Of a stretch of DNA of 64,000 bases, positions 1-8,978 are shown in pieces (position 1 is the first letter of the stretch; each line of letters begins with the position of its first letter). Made by a program: the position numbers and the translations under genes. The DNA lies in contig JAZSGI010000203.1 in assembly GCA_045532655.1 (NCBI GenBank), positions 1 to 64,000 of the forward strand. The letters run 5' to 3'. The DNA comes from JAVBQJ01 sp045532655 (GTDB lineage Bacteria > Verrucomicrobiota > Lentisphaeria > Victivallales > Victivallaceae). The notes beneath the pieces were generated by a model. That model was not told the DNA's origin, did no database searches, and was given only the letters and a program-made list of their open reading frames with translations.

Positions 1-141
1 TCGTGGATGGTCGTGCCGGAAAAACCGGCAGACTGGTCAACTGTAAATATGAACGCTCTTACCGAACACGCCTTTGTAGTTTCCGGACTCCACTCCGGCA
101 AATGGTTCAACGCATGGGGCGACAACCTGCTGATACAATAA
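1..141 (+). CDS. C-terminal fragment of an unidentified protein
   Basis: Frame 1 is open from the window edge to a TAA at 139-141, giving 46 residues that end in WFNAWGDNLLIQ. The reading frame starts outside the window, so neither the start nor the family can be judged. The aromatic-rich ending (several W, F) resembles the tail of a secreted enzyme or binding module, but this is only an impression. It is followed by a stem-loop with a T-rich tail, which supports this as a genuine gene end. No function is proposed. Confidence 0.5.
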   Translation, partial: SWMVVPEKPADWSTVNMNALTEHAFVVSGLHSGKWFNAWGDNLLIQ

Positions 142-154
142 GTAATATAAATAA

Positions 155-200
155 GCACAACCGTCTTTTAAAGGTTGATTGGGGGCGGTTGTGTTTACTG
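155..200 (+). terminator. Stem-loop terminator after the first gene
   Basis: GCACAACCG at 155-163 is followed by a pairing CGGTTGTG at 186-193 and a T-rich run at 194-203. It sits 14 bases after the stop of the partial gene and before the beta-helix gene, so it should end the upstream transcript. Confidence 0.6.
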
Positions 201-248
201 TTTCTTTAACAAAGCTGATAAATATTTTTGACATGAAAGGTTTTTACA

Positions 249-1310
249 ATGGTATTTTATGTTTCCAAACTCGGTAATGACACTGACGGCCTCAGCTGGG
301 GCAGTGCATTCCACTCGATTCAAAAAGCCTTGCTGGCAATTCCGGATGATAACGGCGGACACCGCATTATTGTGCGCCCCGATACATATTGCGAAGCCAA
401 TCTTTATACAATGCATCGTGGCAGTGCCAATGCTTACAACCAGTTGATCGGGGATTTTGACGGTTCTCTCGGGTCAGGAGCCAAAGGCTGGGTCGTTATC
501 GATGCCGGTGATCCGGAGCTGGGATTCAAAAGTTATGACTGGTGGAGTTCCATCCGTGCATACGCCAAAGGCTGGTCGGAGAATCATTGCGGAGAGACTT
601 TTTCATCTGTCTGTTTTGACCGCTGGTGCTTCCGCAGGCTTTACTTTTGCGGCGGCGATGGCGGAATATTTTTTGACGGTACAGACGGCCATGCAGAACC
701 GTTTTCTGTCCTGGTTGAAGATTGTGTTTCTCTCGGCAGGGCTTTCGGAGGCGGTGCCGCAAATGTTTTATCACGTCCGGATGAACCGATAACTTTCCGC
801 CGTTGTCAATTCTATGCTCTTGATTATATCGGGGATACTTCCGCATTTTATATCCGTGTCGAAAATCAGTCCATGCCGGAAAGCCCGGATGCGGTACTGG
901 AGGATTGCGTAATGGTCGCTCCCCAAGCCTGTCTCAAAAGCACCAATTATTCTCTTGCCCCATATACGTGGACAAGTTTGAAACGCTGCAAACTTATCCA
1001 GATGAATTTCACACAACCGGAAATGGTTGGCTGGAAAGGTGTACCGGGGATTGTTACAAGCGTACAGCGGGGTGACCGTATGAAAGTTTCTTTTGATGAC
1101 TGTATGTTGATGGGATATCAGGTCTTCGGAGTTATGGTGGAAACAGATACTGTTAAGGATATTTCTTACGAAATAAACGGTGATTGCTGTGCATATTTGC
1201 AATTCAAACAGGAACTGCCTCCCGGATTCCGCCGTATCGGACAGTGGCCGGTTGATGTTTTTGCCCTGATCGCTCCGCCGGCTCCGGAGCAGACACCTGT
1301 AATGCGTTGA
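249..1310 (+). CDS. Parallel beta-helix (pectate-lyase-like fold) protein
   Basis: The 353-residue protein begins MVFYVSKLGND and has the opening seen in right-handed beta-helix or DUF1565-type proteins (xxYVSxxGND, a GTxxxPFxxIQxAL-like stretch reading WGSAFHSIQKAL, then IIVRPDTY). Later segments such as LVEDCVSLG, FRRCQFYAL, VLEDCVMVA and SFDDCMLMG repeat at roughly regular spacing and look like successive helix rungs with a Cys/Asp ladder. No signal peptide is visible, so it may be cytoplasmic or leave by another route. The ATG at 249 is preceded by GAAAGG about 8 bases upstream. It lies just before a GH36 gene, which suggests glycan processing, but lyase catalytic residues cannot be assigned. 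Enzyme activity is uncertain. Confidence 0.6.
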   Translation: MVFYVSKLGNDTDGLSWGSAFHSIQKALLAIPDDNGGHRIIVRPDTYCEANLYTMHRGSANAYNQLIGDFDGSLGSGAKGWVVIDAGDPELGFKSYDWWSSIRAYAKGWSENHCGETFSSVCFDRWCFRRLYFCGGDGGIFFDGTDGHAEPFSVLVEDCVSLGRAFGGGAANVLSRPDEPITFRRCQFYALDYIGDTSAFYIRVENQSMPESPDAVLEDCVMVAPQACLKSTNYSLAPYTWTSLKRCKLIQMNFTQPEMVGWKGVPGIVTSVQRGDRMKVSFDDCMLMGYQVFGVMVETDTVKDISYEINGDCCAYLQFKQELPPGFRRIGQWPVDVFALIAPPAPEQTPVMR

Positions 1311-1337
1311 TAAATAATACAAAACTGATTGTAATAC

Positions 1338-1376
1338 GGAACCGCAATAAAACAGCCGCCGGCTGAATGCGGTTCC
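1338..1376 (+). promoter_or_regulatory. Nested inverted repeat in the GH36 leader
   Basis: GGAACCGCA (1338-1346) pairs perfectly with TGCGGTTCC (1368-1376), and inside it CAGCC (1353-1357) pairs with GGCTG (1361-1365) around a GCC loop. There is no T run, so it is not a typical intrinsic terminator. It ends just before the ribosome binding site (CAGGA, 1381-1386 region) of the downstream galactosidase and could act as a leader structure, a processing site or a weak attenuator. Confidence 0.5.
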
Positions 1377-1398
1377 ATAAGCAGGAATAATAAAAGTG

Positions 1399-3861
1399 AT
1401 GAATTCAAGTGGTTTTTTCCCATCTGAAGCAGAATTTGCCCGTCGCCGGATGCGGTGGAGCAAATTGGGGACAAGAAAAAGCGGCGAAAAATTGATTTCT
1501 CTGGTCAGTTGCCGTCAGGGGTGGGGGAGCTTAAAGACGAACCGTTCCATTTCTGACGGTGCAATGACTCTGGGCGGGCGTACCTATACTTCCGGGTTGG
1601 GCACACACGCTGACAGCGAAATCGTCTTTGCCTGTACAACAGAAGTGAAGCGTTTTCAGGCTGTCGCCGGAATAGATGAAAATCCCGATACTGTGAATGC
1701 TGCCTGTAAATTGCGTTTTTCGGTACGGGCAGGGAAGCGTGTTTTGTGGAAAAGTGCGCCGGTACGGTGCGGAGAGCCGGTTGTAATTGATATTGCCATT
1801 GACAGCGAATGCAGGCAACTGACATTGAGTGTTGTTGCCGACAGTCTCTATCTTGCTCACGTAAACTGGTGCGATGCAAAAATTACTACGGCTGCCGGTA
1901 CGGTGGTGATGCTCTCTGAAGCTTTGGCAGATCCTGTATGTGATTTGTTGCCGTTGAGTTTCTGTTACGGCGGAAAACCAGGCGATGAACTGTTGCCTCT
2001 GTGGCAGTGGGAGGAACGGCAGGAAAAACACAACGGTATGCAGAGGCGTATTATTTCTGCGGTAAATCCCGTGGATCAGTTCACTGTAATTTGCACGCTT
2101 GATGAATATGATGCACTGCCGGTTTCCATCTGGCATGTGACTTTTGCCAACAGAGGCAATAAACCTTCGCAACCCTTGAATTCTGTACGGAGCATCGATC
2201 TTATGCTGCCCCGCAGCGAAGTCCGTTACGCCAGAGGCAGTTTCAATTACAGTGCCGGTGCAGCTGATGGTTCTGCTTACCGGGATAATTTCAAACTTGA
2301 ACAAATGCCGGCAGAAGCGGAAGAACCTTTGCTGCTGAAGGGCGAAGCCGGGCGTTCAAGTTCCGAATATATGCCTTACCTGAATACTGTTTCTGCCGAC
2401 GGCGGAGTTTTGCTCGCTGTCGGCTGGACTGGGCAGTGGATGGCGGAAATCGTACCATGTTATCCCCAATGCACCCGTATTGCCGCAGGAATGGAGTTCC
2501 TCGATACTTATCTGGAGCCGGGTGAGGAGATTTCCCAACCGTCAGCATTGCTCATCGATTACGATGGGGACGATTTTGAACGCGGGCAGAATCTTTTGCG
2601 CCGCTTTTTTGCGACGATATGGATCCCGGAAAAAATGCGGCAGCCTCCGGTTTCTTTCAATACATGGGGCAGTGTGCCGCAAAAAATGCATCTGGAAAGA
2701 AATGCAATACTTGATAAGCATGATCTTGATTATGATTGTTACTGGATAGATGCCGGATGGTTTGGCAGATTCGGGGAAGATGGCGTTGAGGATTTCAGCA
2801 CTTCATGGATCATGAATACCGGAAACTGGCAGGTGAATCCTGCTGTATATCCTGACGGTCTCCGTGCTGTGGCAGATGCTGTGCACGCTTCCGGCAGGAA
2901 ATTTCTGGTATGGTTCGAACCTGAACGCGGCTGGAACGGTTCGGATATGGTTCTGGAACATCCTGAATATTTTTATGATTTTGAACTCGGCGGCAACAAA
3001 ATCCTTAATCTCGGTAATCCCGAAGCAGAAAAATGGATGTACGGCATGATTTCCGGAATGATGGATGAGCAGGGAATAGATTATTACAGGCAGGATTTCA
3101 ATACTGCTCCTCTGGGCGCATGGCGACGTAACGATAAGCCCGGACGTACAGGTATCAGCGAAATCCGTCACATTGAGGCTTTGTATCGTATCTGGGACAG
3201 ACTGATCGGGCGGTATCCAGATATTTTGATTGATAACTGTGCTTCCGGCGGGCGGCGGTTGGATTTTGAAATGATGCACCGTTCAGTGCCTCTCTGGGCA
3301 AGTGACTTCCAGTGTCATCAGTTCTTTGACAGCGAAACAGCGCAGTCGCTGGTTGCCGGTATCAATGCATGGTTGCCATGTTTCGGGTTCGGTACACAAT
3401 ACCGTCCCGGAGATACATATAATTTCCGCAGTCTGCTTGGCCCGGGAATGGCATTTGAGCTTTTTATGTATGAAAATTCTCCGGTAAGCGATGATTATCC
3501 TTATGACTGGCACAGGAAGATGTTGGCAGAGTACCGGCGTGCCCGGGAATTTTTGAGCGGCGACTATTATGAATTGACCGCGCAGACAAGAGATAAATGC
3601 CAATGGCACGTGTTGCAGTTTGACCGTCCTGACAGAAATGGCGGATGTATTATTGCCATGCGCCGCAGTAACAGTCCCTTCAAAGTATCTGAATTTGTTT
3701 TGCGGGGAATAGACCCCAATGCATCGTATGTGTTTGAAGATGCGGATAAAGAAACTTCACAAACTCTGTCCGGGACTGAACTGATGGAAAATGGTTTGGA
3801 AATAGAACTTCCGGAACGACGTTCCAGTGCACTGTTGTTTTATCATAAAAAACAGGCATAA
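1399..3861 (+). CDS. GH36-type alpha-galactosidase with N-terminal NPCBM domain
   Basis: This 820-residue protein (a GTG directly before the ATG is an alternative start) has two parts. Residues about 35-165 resemble the NPCBM/CBM51 carbohydrate-binding domain (GWGSLKTNRS, TYTSGLGTHADSEI). The rest matches GH36/clan GH-D: a beta-sandwich, then the barrel with DYDCYWIDAGWFG, a VWFEPERGW stretch, the nucleophile Asp at about residue 566 in YYRQDFN, and the acid/base Asp at about 636 in LWASDFQC after DNCASGGRRLD. The expected reaction is release of terminal alpha-galactose from oligo- or polysaccharides. No signal peptide is apparent at the chosen start, so the enzyme may act inside the cell on imported oligosaccharides. 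It ends 4 bases before a strong terminator. Confidence 0.88.
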   Translation: MNSSGFFPSEAEFARRRMRWSKLGTRKSGEKLISLVSCRQGWGSLKTNRSISDGAMTLGGRTYTSGLGTHADSEIVFACTTEVKRFQAVAGIDENPDTVNAACKLRFSVRAGKRVLWKSAPVRCGEPVVIDIAIDSECRQLTLSVVADSLYLAHVNWCDAKITTAAGTVVMLSEALADPVCDLLPLSFCYGGKPGDELLPLWQWEERQEKHNGMQRRIISAVNPVDQFTVICTLDEYDALPVSIWHVTFANRGNKPSQPLNSVRSIDLMLPRSEVRYARGSFNYSAGAADGSAYRDNFKLEQMPAEAEEPLLLKGEAGRSSSEYMPYLNTVSADGGVLLAVGWTGQWMAEIVPCYPQCTRIAAGMEFLDTYLEPGEEISQPSALLIDYDGDDFERGQNLLRRFFATIWIPEKMRQPPVSFNTWGSVPQKMHLERNAILDKHDLDYDCYWIDAGWFGRFGEDGVEDFSTSWIMNTGNWQVNPAVYPDGLRAVADAVHASGRKFLVWFEPERGWNGSDMVLEHPEYFYDFELGGNKILNLGNPEAEKWMYGMISGMMDEQGIDYYRQDFNTAPLGAWRRNDKPGRTGISEIRHIEALYRIWDRLIGRYPDILIDNCASGGRRLDFEMMHRSVPLWASDFQCHQFFDSETAQSLVAGINAWLPCFGFGTQYRPGDTYNFRSLLGPGMAFELFMYENSPVSDDYPYDWHRKMLAEYRRAREFLSGDYYELTAQTRDKCQWHVLQFDRPDRNGGCIIAMRRSNSPFKVSEFVLRGIDPNASYVFEDADKETSQTLSGTELMENGLEIELPERRSSALLFYHKKQA

Positions 3862-3865
3862 TAAA

Positions 3866-3907
3866 CGGGGCTGCTGTCTGACATATCAAGTTTTGACAGC
3901 AGCCCCG
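3866..3907. terminator. Bidirectional terminator, 13-bp perfect stem
   Basis: CGGGGCTGCTGTC (3866-3878) is perfectly complementary to GACAGCAGCCCCG (3895-3907). It lies between convergent genes (GH36 ending at 3861 and the ribokinase ending at 3934) and so can serve both. Confidence 0.8.
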
Positions 3908-3933
3908 AAAGTATTTCAGAGTATTCGATCTTT

Positions 3934-4824
3934 TTACAAAGCGCTGCGCATCGGGATGGATGCCGCTGCTCCGTGGCGGGATATACAATATGCTGATGCC
4001 TTTGCCGCAAGTTCCATTGCTTCGGCAATACTCATTTTGTCGATTATCCCAGCCAGAAAATACCCGATAAAAGTATCACCGGCTGCTGTGGTATCAACAA
4101 CTTTTTCTGCTTTGGCTGCCGGAGTGAATACAGTTTCCTGTGAGTTTGCCGCTTTATACATTGCCCCTTTTGCGCCCAGTGTCATAAGGATGTTTGTGCC
4201 GGGAAAAGCTGATGCCAGGGCAGTAAGCACTTCTTCCGGAGGCAGGTCGGGGGAACATGCGGCAAGACCTGCAGCTTCAAGTTCATTAACGATGAATGTA
4301 TCTATCGCTTCCAGCGGGAGAGCCATTACTCTGCTGTTCATCGGGGCGGGGTTGAAAAATATCCGCATGCCTTTTCTGACAGCGGCAGCAATTATTTCAT
4401 CCATCCGGCTTATTTCGTTTTGCAGCAGCAGGATATCGTTTGATGTCATTCCGGAAAAAACCTCTTCGATCTGTGCCGTTGATATATTCATATTGGCTCC
4501 ACCGAAAAGCACTATGCAGTTTTCGCCTTTGTCGTCCACCTGGATCATGGCGCACCCAGTCAGTTCATCCGGGGAGGAAACAAGGAAAGTACAGTTGACT
4601 CCGGCAGTTTCCAGCTCCTGACGGAGAAATTCCCCGTCACAGCCGATCCTGCCCGCATGGAGAACCTCTACCCCGGCTTTGGCCAGAGCAATTGACTGGT
4701 TCAAGCCTTTGCCGCCTGAATTACGGTTGAAGCCATCTGCAGAAATCGTTTCTCCGGGGCGGACAAAAGATTTTACCCGGCAGACATTGTCAATATTAAG
4801 TGATCCGAAGTTAAGTACACGCAT
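3934..4824 (-). CDS. Ribokinase-like PfkB-family sugar kinase
   Basis: A 296-residue carbohydrate kinase of the PfkB/ribokinase family. It shows the first signature as NRNSGGKGLNQSIALAKAG near the N-terminus and the second as DTTAAGDTFIGYF near the C-terminus, where the last Asp of the GDTF block is the catalytic base. The N-terminus VLNFGSLNIDNV is typical of ribokinase. The start is set at the third possible ATG (4824) because GGAAGG lies 6 bases upstream; it begins only 2 bases after the stop of the aminotransferase gene, so the two are cotranscribed. The likely role is ATP-dependent phosphorylation of ribose or a related sugar or nucleoside; the substrate cannot be read from the sequence. 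Confidence 0.85.
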   Translation of the reverse strand: MRVLNFGSLNIDNVCRVKSFVRPGETISADGFNRNSGGKGLNQSIALAKAGVEVLHAGRIGCDGEFLRQELETAGVNCTFLVSSPDELTGCAMIQVDDKGENCIVLFGGANMNISTAQIEEVFSGMTSNDILLLQNEISRMDEIIAAAVRKGMRIFFNPAPMNSRVMALPLEAIDTFIVNELEAAGLAACSPDLPPEEVLTALASAFPGTNILMTLGAKGAMYKAANSQETVFTPAAKAEKVVDTTAAGDTFIGYFLAGIIDKMSIAEAMELAAKASAYCISRHGAAASIPMRSAL

Positions 4825-4826
4825 GA

Positions 4827-6023
4827 TCATCCTTCCCGGCATGCTTTTACTGCGGCGGAGATCCCGGCTGCAGCATTTTTGATAACTTCCTCCGGCACGC
4901 AGAAGCTGAAACGTACATATCCGGGCATACCGAATCCGGCACCGGAGACCGCCAGCACACGCTCTTTTACAAGGGCGGCAACAAATTTGCTGTCATCGGC
5001 AACGGGGGATTTCGGGAAAAAGTAGAATGCACCTTCCGGTACATAAAATTCCAGTCCGGCATCGGCAAGCACTTTGCGCATTGCTTCCCGGCGGCGGCGG
5101 TAAATATCCAGTTCCACCTGTTCACCCAGTGCGGAAAGAACAAGTTTCTGGCCCACGATGGGGGCGTTTACGAACCCGAGTACACGGTTGGCCACGGTCA
5201 ATGCGCTCATAAGAGTTTCTGCTTCTTCAACAGCAGGATTGATTGCCAGATATCCCACCCGTTCACCGGCAAGGGAGAGGGTCTTGGAGAAAGATCCGGC
5301 AATGACGGCGTATTTGAAGAAATCCATAAGTGACGGGATTTCCCGGCCATCATAGTTTAATGCTCTGTATGGTTCATCTGCCACAACATATATGGCACGC
5401 CCGTATTTTGCAACAGCCGTTTCCACCAGTTTACCCAATTGTGCCAATTCCTCCCGTGCGTAGATTTTGCCCGTGGGGTTATTTGGGGAGTTGATTATGA
5501 TGGCACGGGTTTTGGGACCTATTGCTGCGGCAAAAGCCTCAAGATCCAGTGAAAAATCAGGTTCAAGTGTCGGCACGGGACGGAGAATACCGCCGAAGTT
5601 GCCTGCGTAAAAACCGTATTCTACAAAATAAGGGGCAGGGACAAGAACCTCATCGCCTTCTTCCAGTACAGCCCTGAAAAGTGCATTGATGGCACCTGCG
5701 GCACCGCAGCAGAGCATACAATGCTGTGCTGTCAGGGGGTGTCCCTGTTCGGCTGCGAGAAATTTTGCCAGTTCTTGCCGGACAGCCGGGGCTCCGGCGT
5801 TGGGGACGTAGCCGAAAGCGAATGGTTCGGTCGCTTTTGCGGCAATATCCGCCAATCCGGCGGCGACAGCCGGCGGCGGGGGCAGATCAGGATTGCCGAG
5901 GCTGAAATCATAAACATTGTCTGCACCGTATTTTTTCTTGAGTTCAATGCCGGTTTCAAACATTTTGCGGATCATTGATGATGATCCCAATTGATCTGCA
6001 GTTTTTTTGTTGAGAAGAAACAT
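4827..6023 (-). CDS. Class I PLP-dependent aminotransferase
   Basis: This 398-residue protein belongs to fold-type I aminotransferases. Visible hallmarks are YDFSLGNPDLPPP near the N-terminus, the NSPNNPTGKIY motif, VADEPYRAL with the PLP-contacting Asp and Tyr, and the Schiff-base Lys in GSFSKTLSLAGERVGY. The class includes aspartate, aromatic and alanine-type transaminases, and the sequence alone does not decide among them. The length is normal and the protein appears intact and soluble. It is directly upstream of the ribokinase on the same strand with a 2-base gap and is 23 bases downstream of the alkaline phosphatase gene, so it may be part of the same transcript. Confidence 0.85.
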   Translation of the reverse strand: MFLLNKKTADQLGSSSMIRKMFETGIELKKKYGADNVYDFSLGNPDLPPPPAVAAGLADIAAKATEPFAFGYVPNAGAPAVRQELAKFLAAEQGHPLTAQHCMLCCGAAGAINALFRAVLEEGDEVLVPAPYFVEYGFYAGNFGGILRPVPTLEPDFSLDLEAFAAAIGPKTRAIIINSPNNPTGKIYAREELAQLGKLVETAVAKYGRAIYVVADEPYRALNYDGREIPSLMDFFKYAVIAGSFSKTLSLAGERVGYLAINPAVEEAETLMSALTVANRVLGFVNAPIVGQKLVLSALGEQVELDIYRRRREAMRKVLADAGLEFYVPEGAFYFFPKSPVADDSKFVAALVKERVLAVSGAGFGMPGYVRFSFCVPEEVIKNAAAGISAAVKACREG

Positions 6024-6046
6024 TTGTATTTATCCTGAAAATGCGG

Positions 6047-8410
6047 TTATTTTGTATGCCTGACAGCGTGCATGGCTTTGGTGTTGGCAAATGTGCCGTT
6101 GTTGGGGGTGATTGCGGAGAGTTCGCCGGAGGGTTTGTTCTGGCGGCAGAAGTTCATGTACGGTACTGCACTTAAACCGAATTGCGGCAGCGGGATCGCC
6201 ATTTCGATGATCCATTTGCCGTTTTCGTGGCGGCTGACGCGTTCATATTCTCCGTTCCACGCAGCTTCGACACGCGGGGCACGGTCGTATATTATACCGT
6301 CGGGGTTCATGCAAATCTGCCAGAGACCGCCGGCATCATCAGTAGTAATGAATATTTCGAAAGAGTCGGCATGCCATACTTCGGCATCGTGTTTTTTGCC
6401 GGCGACTTCTTTGTCATTATCTTGAAATTCTGCCAGCAGATAAAGAGTTTCAAAGTTCGGATCGGCAACCAATTTTATTGTGCCGGGATCTTTGCAGGGA
6501 TTTCCGGTGTTGGCATCAACAAATACTTTTGCATCAGCCTGTTGCCATGCAGCATCAGTGATGTCACCGTCAATAACGGGAACATCTGCTGTTACTGTTA
6601 TGTCAAGACGCTTTTGAGCAGGGAACTCCGGCATTTCGACAGTCAGAACTTCGCTGTCTTTGATTTCCATTCCGGCAGCAGTTGTACCGATGATGAATTC
6701 TGCTGTCTTGTTTGCTGCGAGCATAAACAGTGCATCGGCAAGCTCTTTGCCGGTAAAGTTTTCCCGGTCAGCGGCAGGTTTGACAAGGGTGTTGTTGCGG
6801 AGGACTGTGTACGCTCCATCGGGGTCAACACCGGCGAATTTGAAATAATATCCGTATTCTGATTTGTTATTGATTTCAAAACGATCGCAACCGTCGGCAT
6901 TGCCGCTGCTGCAAGGTGCCAATCCCTCCCAGTTGGGCCAGGCAAGATCAAAATTTTTGCCGCAGACTTTTACGGTATCCTGATTATAATAAACGGGAGC
7001 TATGGAAAGTTTTGCCGGATTGGCAGAGAAACGGTTGCGGCGTTCTGCTAATTGAGCCTGTTCCTGTTTGTATTTCATGAGTTTTGCACCGTATGATTCG
7101 CCGAGAACTGCACTGCCGATGAGCCACGGCAGATCACTGTTCTCCAGATTTCCGGTAAAGAAATGGCTTCCGGCACCGATGGCAGATGTAAGGATTTTGG
7201 CAGAGGAGTGCCCGCCTGATGTATAGGCGATACCGATCTGACTGTCGCGCCATTTATAGGCAAATGATGCAGCACCTGCGGCATCATTATTGGCAAGGGT
7301 ATTATTGATTTTTGTTCTGGCGGCATCGTCAAAGGTCACGCCGTAATATTTTTCCAGTTCGGCAATGGCTCTGCCGTCAGTTACGCTTTCCGGATTCTTG
7401 TCAACAAACTTGCTGAACGCTGAAGAGATAGTACTTCTTTCCGCCTTTTGTGCAAGAAGGATGCTGCAGGCGGCGGGATCGAAATTATCCAACAGCTGCA
7501 AACTGCCGGTTTCGTGGTCGGCAGTAAGGACGATAAGGGTTTCTTCCGGGTGCAGGGCGTAGAATTCGAGAGCTCTTTTCAGCACTGCATCCAGGGCCTG
7601 CACTTCGTGTATCATCCAACCGGCGTCATTGCCGTGACCGGAGTAATCGATGAAGCCATTTTCCACCATAATGAAAAAGCCGTCGGGATTGTCCAGCATG
7701 CGGATGGCCTGATCCAGATAATCTGCCAGTGTCAAACCGGCATCCTGTTCGCCCTGCCATTTCCAGGTGGGGCACTTGTTCATGTAGACTTTTTCGCCGG
7801 GGACAGCGGAATCGTAAAGAGCAGGGTCGTGGATGATCTTGTATCCCGCTTCCCGCAAAGCAGTATAGGTGTCCTGGTTGCCGGGATTCTGCCCGCCGAA
7901 AAATTCGAAACCGCTTGCAGCCATATCTCTGCCGATTTCCACCTGCATACCGCGGCTCAACTGATTGGCATAATGGGCAGATGGTGTGGCATCGGTGATC
8001 AGACTGTTGGAGATGATACCGACTTTCATGCCGTTACTGTGCAGTGTTTTGGCAAGACTTTCTACCGGGGCACCGTCGGTATTGACACCGATAGCACCGT
8101 TATAAGTTTTTATACCGCAAGCTATGGCAGTTCCGCTGGCGGCGGAATCGGTTGTGGAATTCTGTGCATTGTTTGTGCCGGTGGGAATGACCGGGAATTC
8201 ATTCATGGTCAATTTTTCCGGCAGTGCAGCAGTGGCAACAGTGCGTTGATTGGCACCGAAACCGTCACCGATAAGCAGGAAAACATATTTTGCCTGTGCA
8301 GGCTCATTGCTTTTTTCAGCAGCGGAGACACTTTCCTGTGCTGTACAGCCAAGAGACAGCAAAAATGATCCGCTGCAAATCACTGTAAACCATTTTTTTA
8401 CAAATAACAT
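6047..8410 (-). CDS. Alkaline phosphatase lipoprotein with C-terminal CBM9-like domain
   Basis: The ATG at 8410 follows AAGGG with 8-base spacing; longer frames overlap the promoter. The 787-residue product has a lipoprotein signal (LLSLGC, Cys 22). Residues about 40-480 are a PhoA-family alkaline phosphatase: metal ligand Asp 49 in IGDGFG, phosphoserine Ser 89 in TTDSAASGTA, and the later metal sites TADHETG and SGGHSS. Residues about 600-787 resemble a CBM9/DOMON-type sugar-binding domain (IDGDITDAAW, LYLLAEFQDND, DSFEIFI, MAIPLPQFG). Family knowledge says it hydrolyses phosphomonoesters outside the cytoplasm; the added domain suggests anchoring to glycan or phosphorylated polysaccharide. 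The fusion is uncommon in my knowledge of the family. Confidence 0.85.
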   Translation of the reverse strand: MLFVKKWFTVICSGSFLLSLGCTAQESVSAAEKSNEPAQAKYVFLLIGDGFGANQRTVATAALPEKLTMNEFPVIPTGTNNAQNSTTDSAASGTAIACGIKTYNGAIGVNTDGAPVESLAKTLHSNGMKVGIISNSLITDATPSAHYANQLSRGMQVEIGRDMAASGFEFFGGQNPGNQDTYTALREAGYKIIHDPALYDSAVPGEKVYMNKCPTWKWQGEQDAGLTLADYLDQAIRMLDNPDGFFIMVENGFIDYSGHGNDAGWMIHEVQALDAVLKRALEFYALHPEETLIVLTADHETGSLQLLDNFDPAACSILLAQKAERSTISSAFSKFVDKNPESVTDGRAIAELEKYYGVTFDDAARTKINNTLANNDAAGAASFAYKWRDSQIGIAYTSGGHSSAKILTSAIGAGSHFFTGNLENSDLPWLIGSAVLGESYGAKLMKYKQEQAQLAERRNRFSANPAKLSIAPVYYNQDTVKVCGKNFDLAWPNWEGLAPCSSGNADGCDRFEINNKSEYGYYFKFAGVDPDGAYTVLRNNTLVKPAADRENFTGKELADALFMLAANKTAEFIIGTTAAGMEIKDSEVLTVEMPEFPAQKRLDITVTADVPVIDGDITDAAWQQADAKVFVDANTGNPCKDPGTIKLVADPNFETLYLLAEFQDNDKEVAGKKHDAEVWHADSFEIFITTDDAGGLWQICMNPDGIIYDRAPRVEAAWNGEYERVSRHENGKWIIEMAIPLPQFGLSAVPYMNFCRQNKPSGELSAITPNNGTFANTKAMHAVRHTK

Positions 8411-8462
8411 AACTTTTTCCCTTAAAATTTTTAAGTTATATGTTTTGTTGAATATTGTGCAT

Positions 8463-8491
8463 AATATAGCATGGAGAAAGAAGTTTTGCAA
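8463..8491 (-). promoter_or_regulatory. Promoter of the alkaline phosphatase gene
   Basis: On the minus strand TTGCAA (8486-8491) and TATATT (8463-8468) are separated by 17 bases, a near-ideal sigma70 arrangement. It lies about 50 bases upstream of the ATG at 8410 and rules out the longer N-terminal extension. Confidence 0.7.
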
Positions 8492-8531
8492 CAGTCAGCG
8501 ACATTTTTTTGCAGAATAAAAAGGGGGTTTT

Positions 8532-8969
8532 ATGAAAACAAAGAAAGGGTTCAATTCTCTGTGGCCGCTGCAGGCCGCAGCTTATTTTTATGCCGGTATA
8601 GACGAGGCATCCATGGCGCAGGCGTTTGACGTTGCTCCGGAGAAATTCAGAAGTCTCTGCCGTAAGCATCCTGACCTTGCCCGGGCAGTTTCCTGCGGGA
8701 AACTTGATGACCCGGTGGAAGAGGCTTTGCTGCGCCGTGCCATAGGTTTCCGCCAAACCGAAGTTGTTTGCGAGGATATTGTTGACAAAAGTTCCGGAGA
8801 AAGTACAGGAACATGCAAAAAAAAGACTGTAACCAAAGAGGTTCCGCCCGATGTCCGGGCATTGCTTTTCTGGCTGAAAAACCGCCGCCCGGAACGATGG
8901 AGGGAAAAGAACGGAACCCCGTTGCAGGAAGCTGATCTTGAATTTGATGAAATCGATTCCGCTCTCTGA
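8532..8969 (+). CDS. Phage terminase small-subunit-like protein, isolated
   Basis: The 145-residue protein starts with an HTH-like region (residues about 10-50, with GIDEASMAQAFDVAPEKF) followed by a block typical of phage terminase small subunits: VEEALLRRAIGF, a lysine-rich hinge, EVPPDVRALLFWLKNRRPERW. In phages this subunit recognises the packaging site and recruits the large subunit. Here no large terminase, portal or capsid gene is near; the next gene is a convergent lipoprotein 9 bases away. The ATG has a GGGGG ribosome binding site, and the frame is intact. It may be a prophage remnant or a recruited DNA-binding protein. Confidence 0.7.
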   Translation: MKTKKGFNSLWPLQAAAYFYAGIDEASMAQAFDVAPEKFRSLCRKHPDLARAVSCGKLDDPVEEALLRRAIGFRQTEVVCEDIVDKSSGESTGTCKKKTVTKEVPPDVRALLFWLKNRRPERWREKNGTPLQEADLEFDEIDSAL

Positions 8970-8978
8970 ATTGCCATA

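Noticed and set aside
7448..8368. A 306-codon plus-strand frame inside the alkaline phosphatase gene
   Set aside because: Lies fully opposite the phosphatase catalytic domain and has Cys/Gly-rich nonsense composition.
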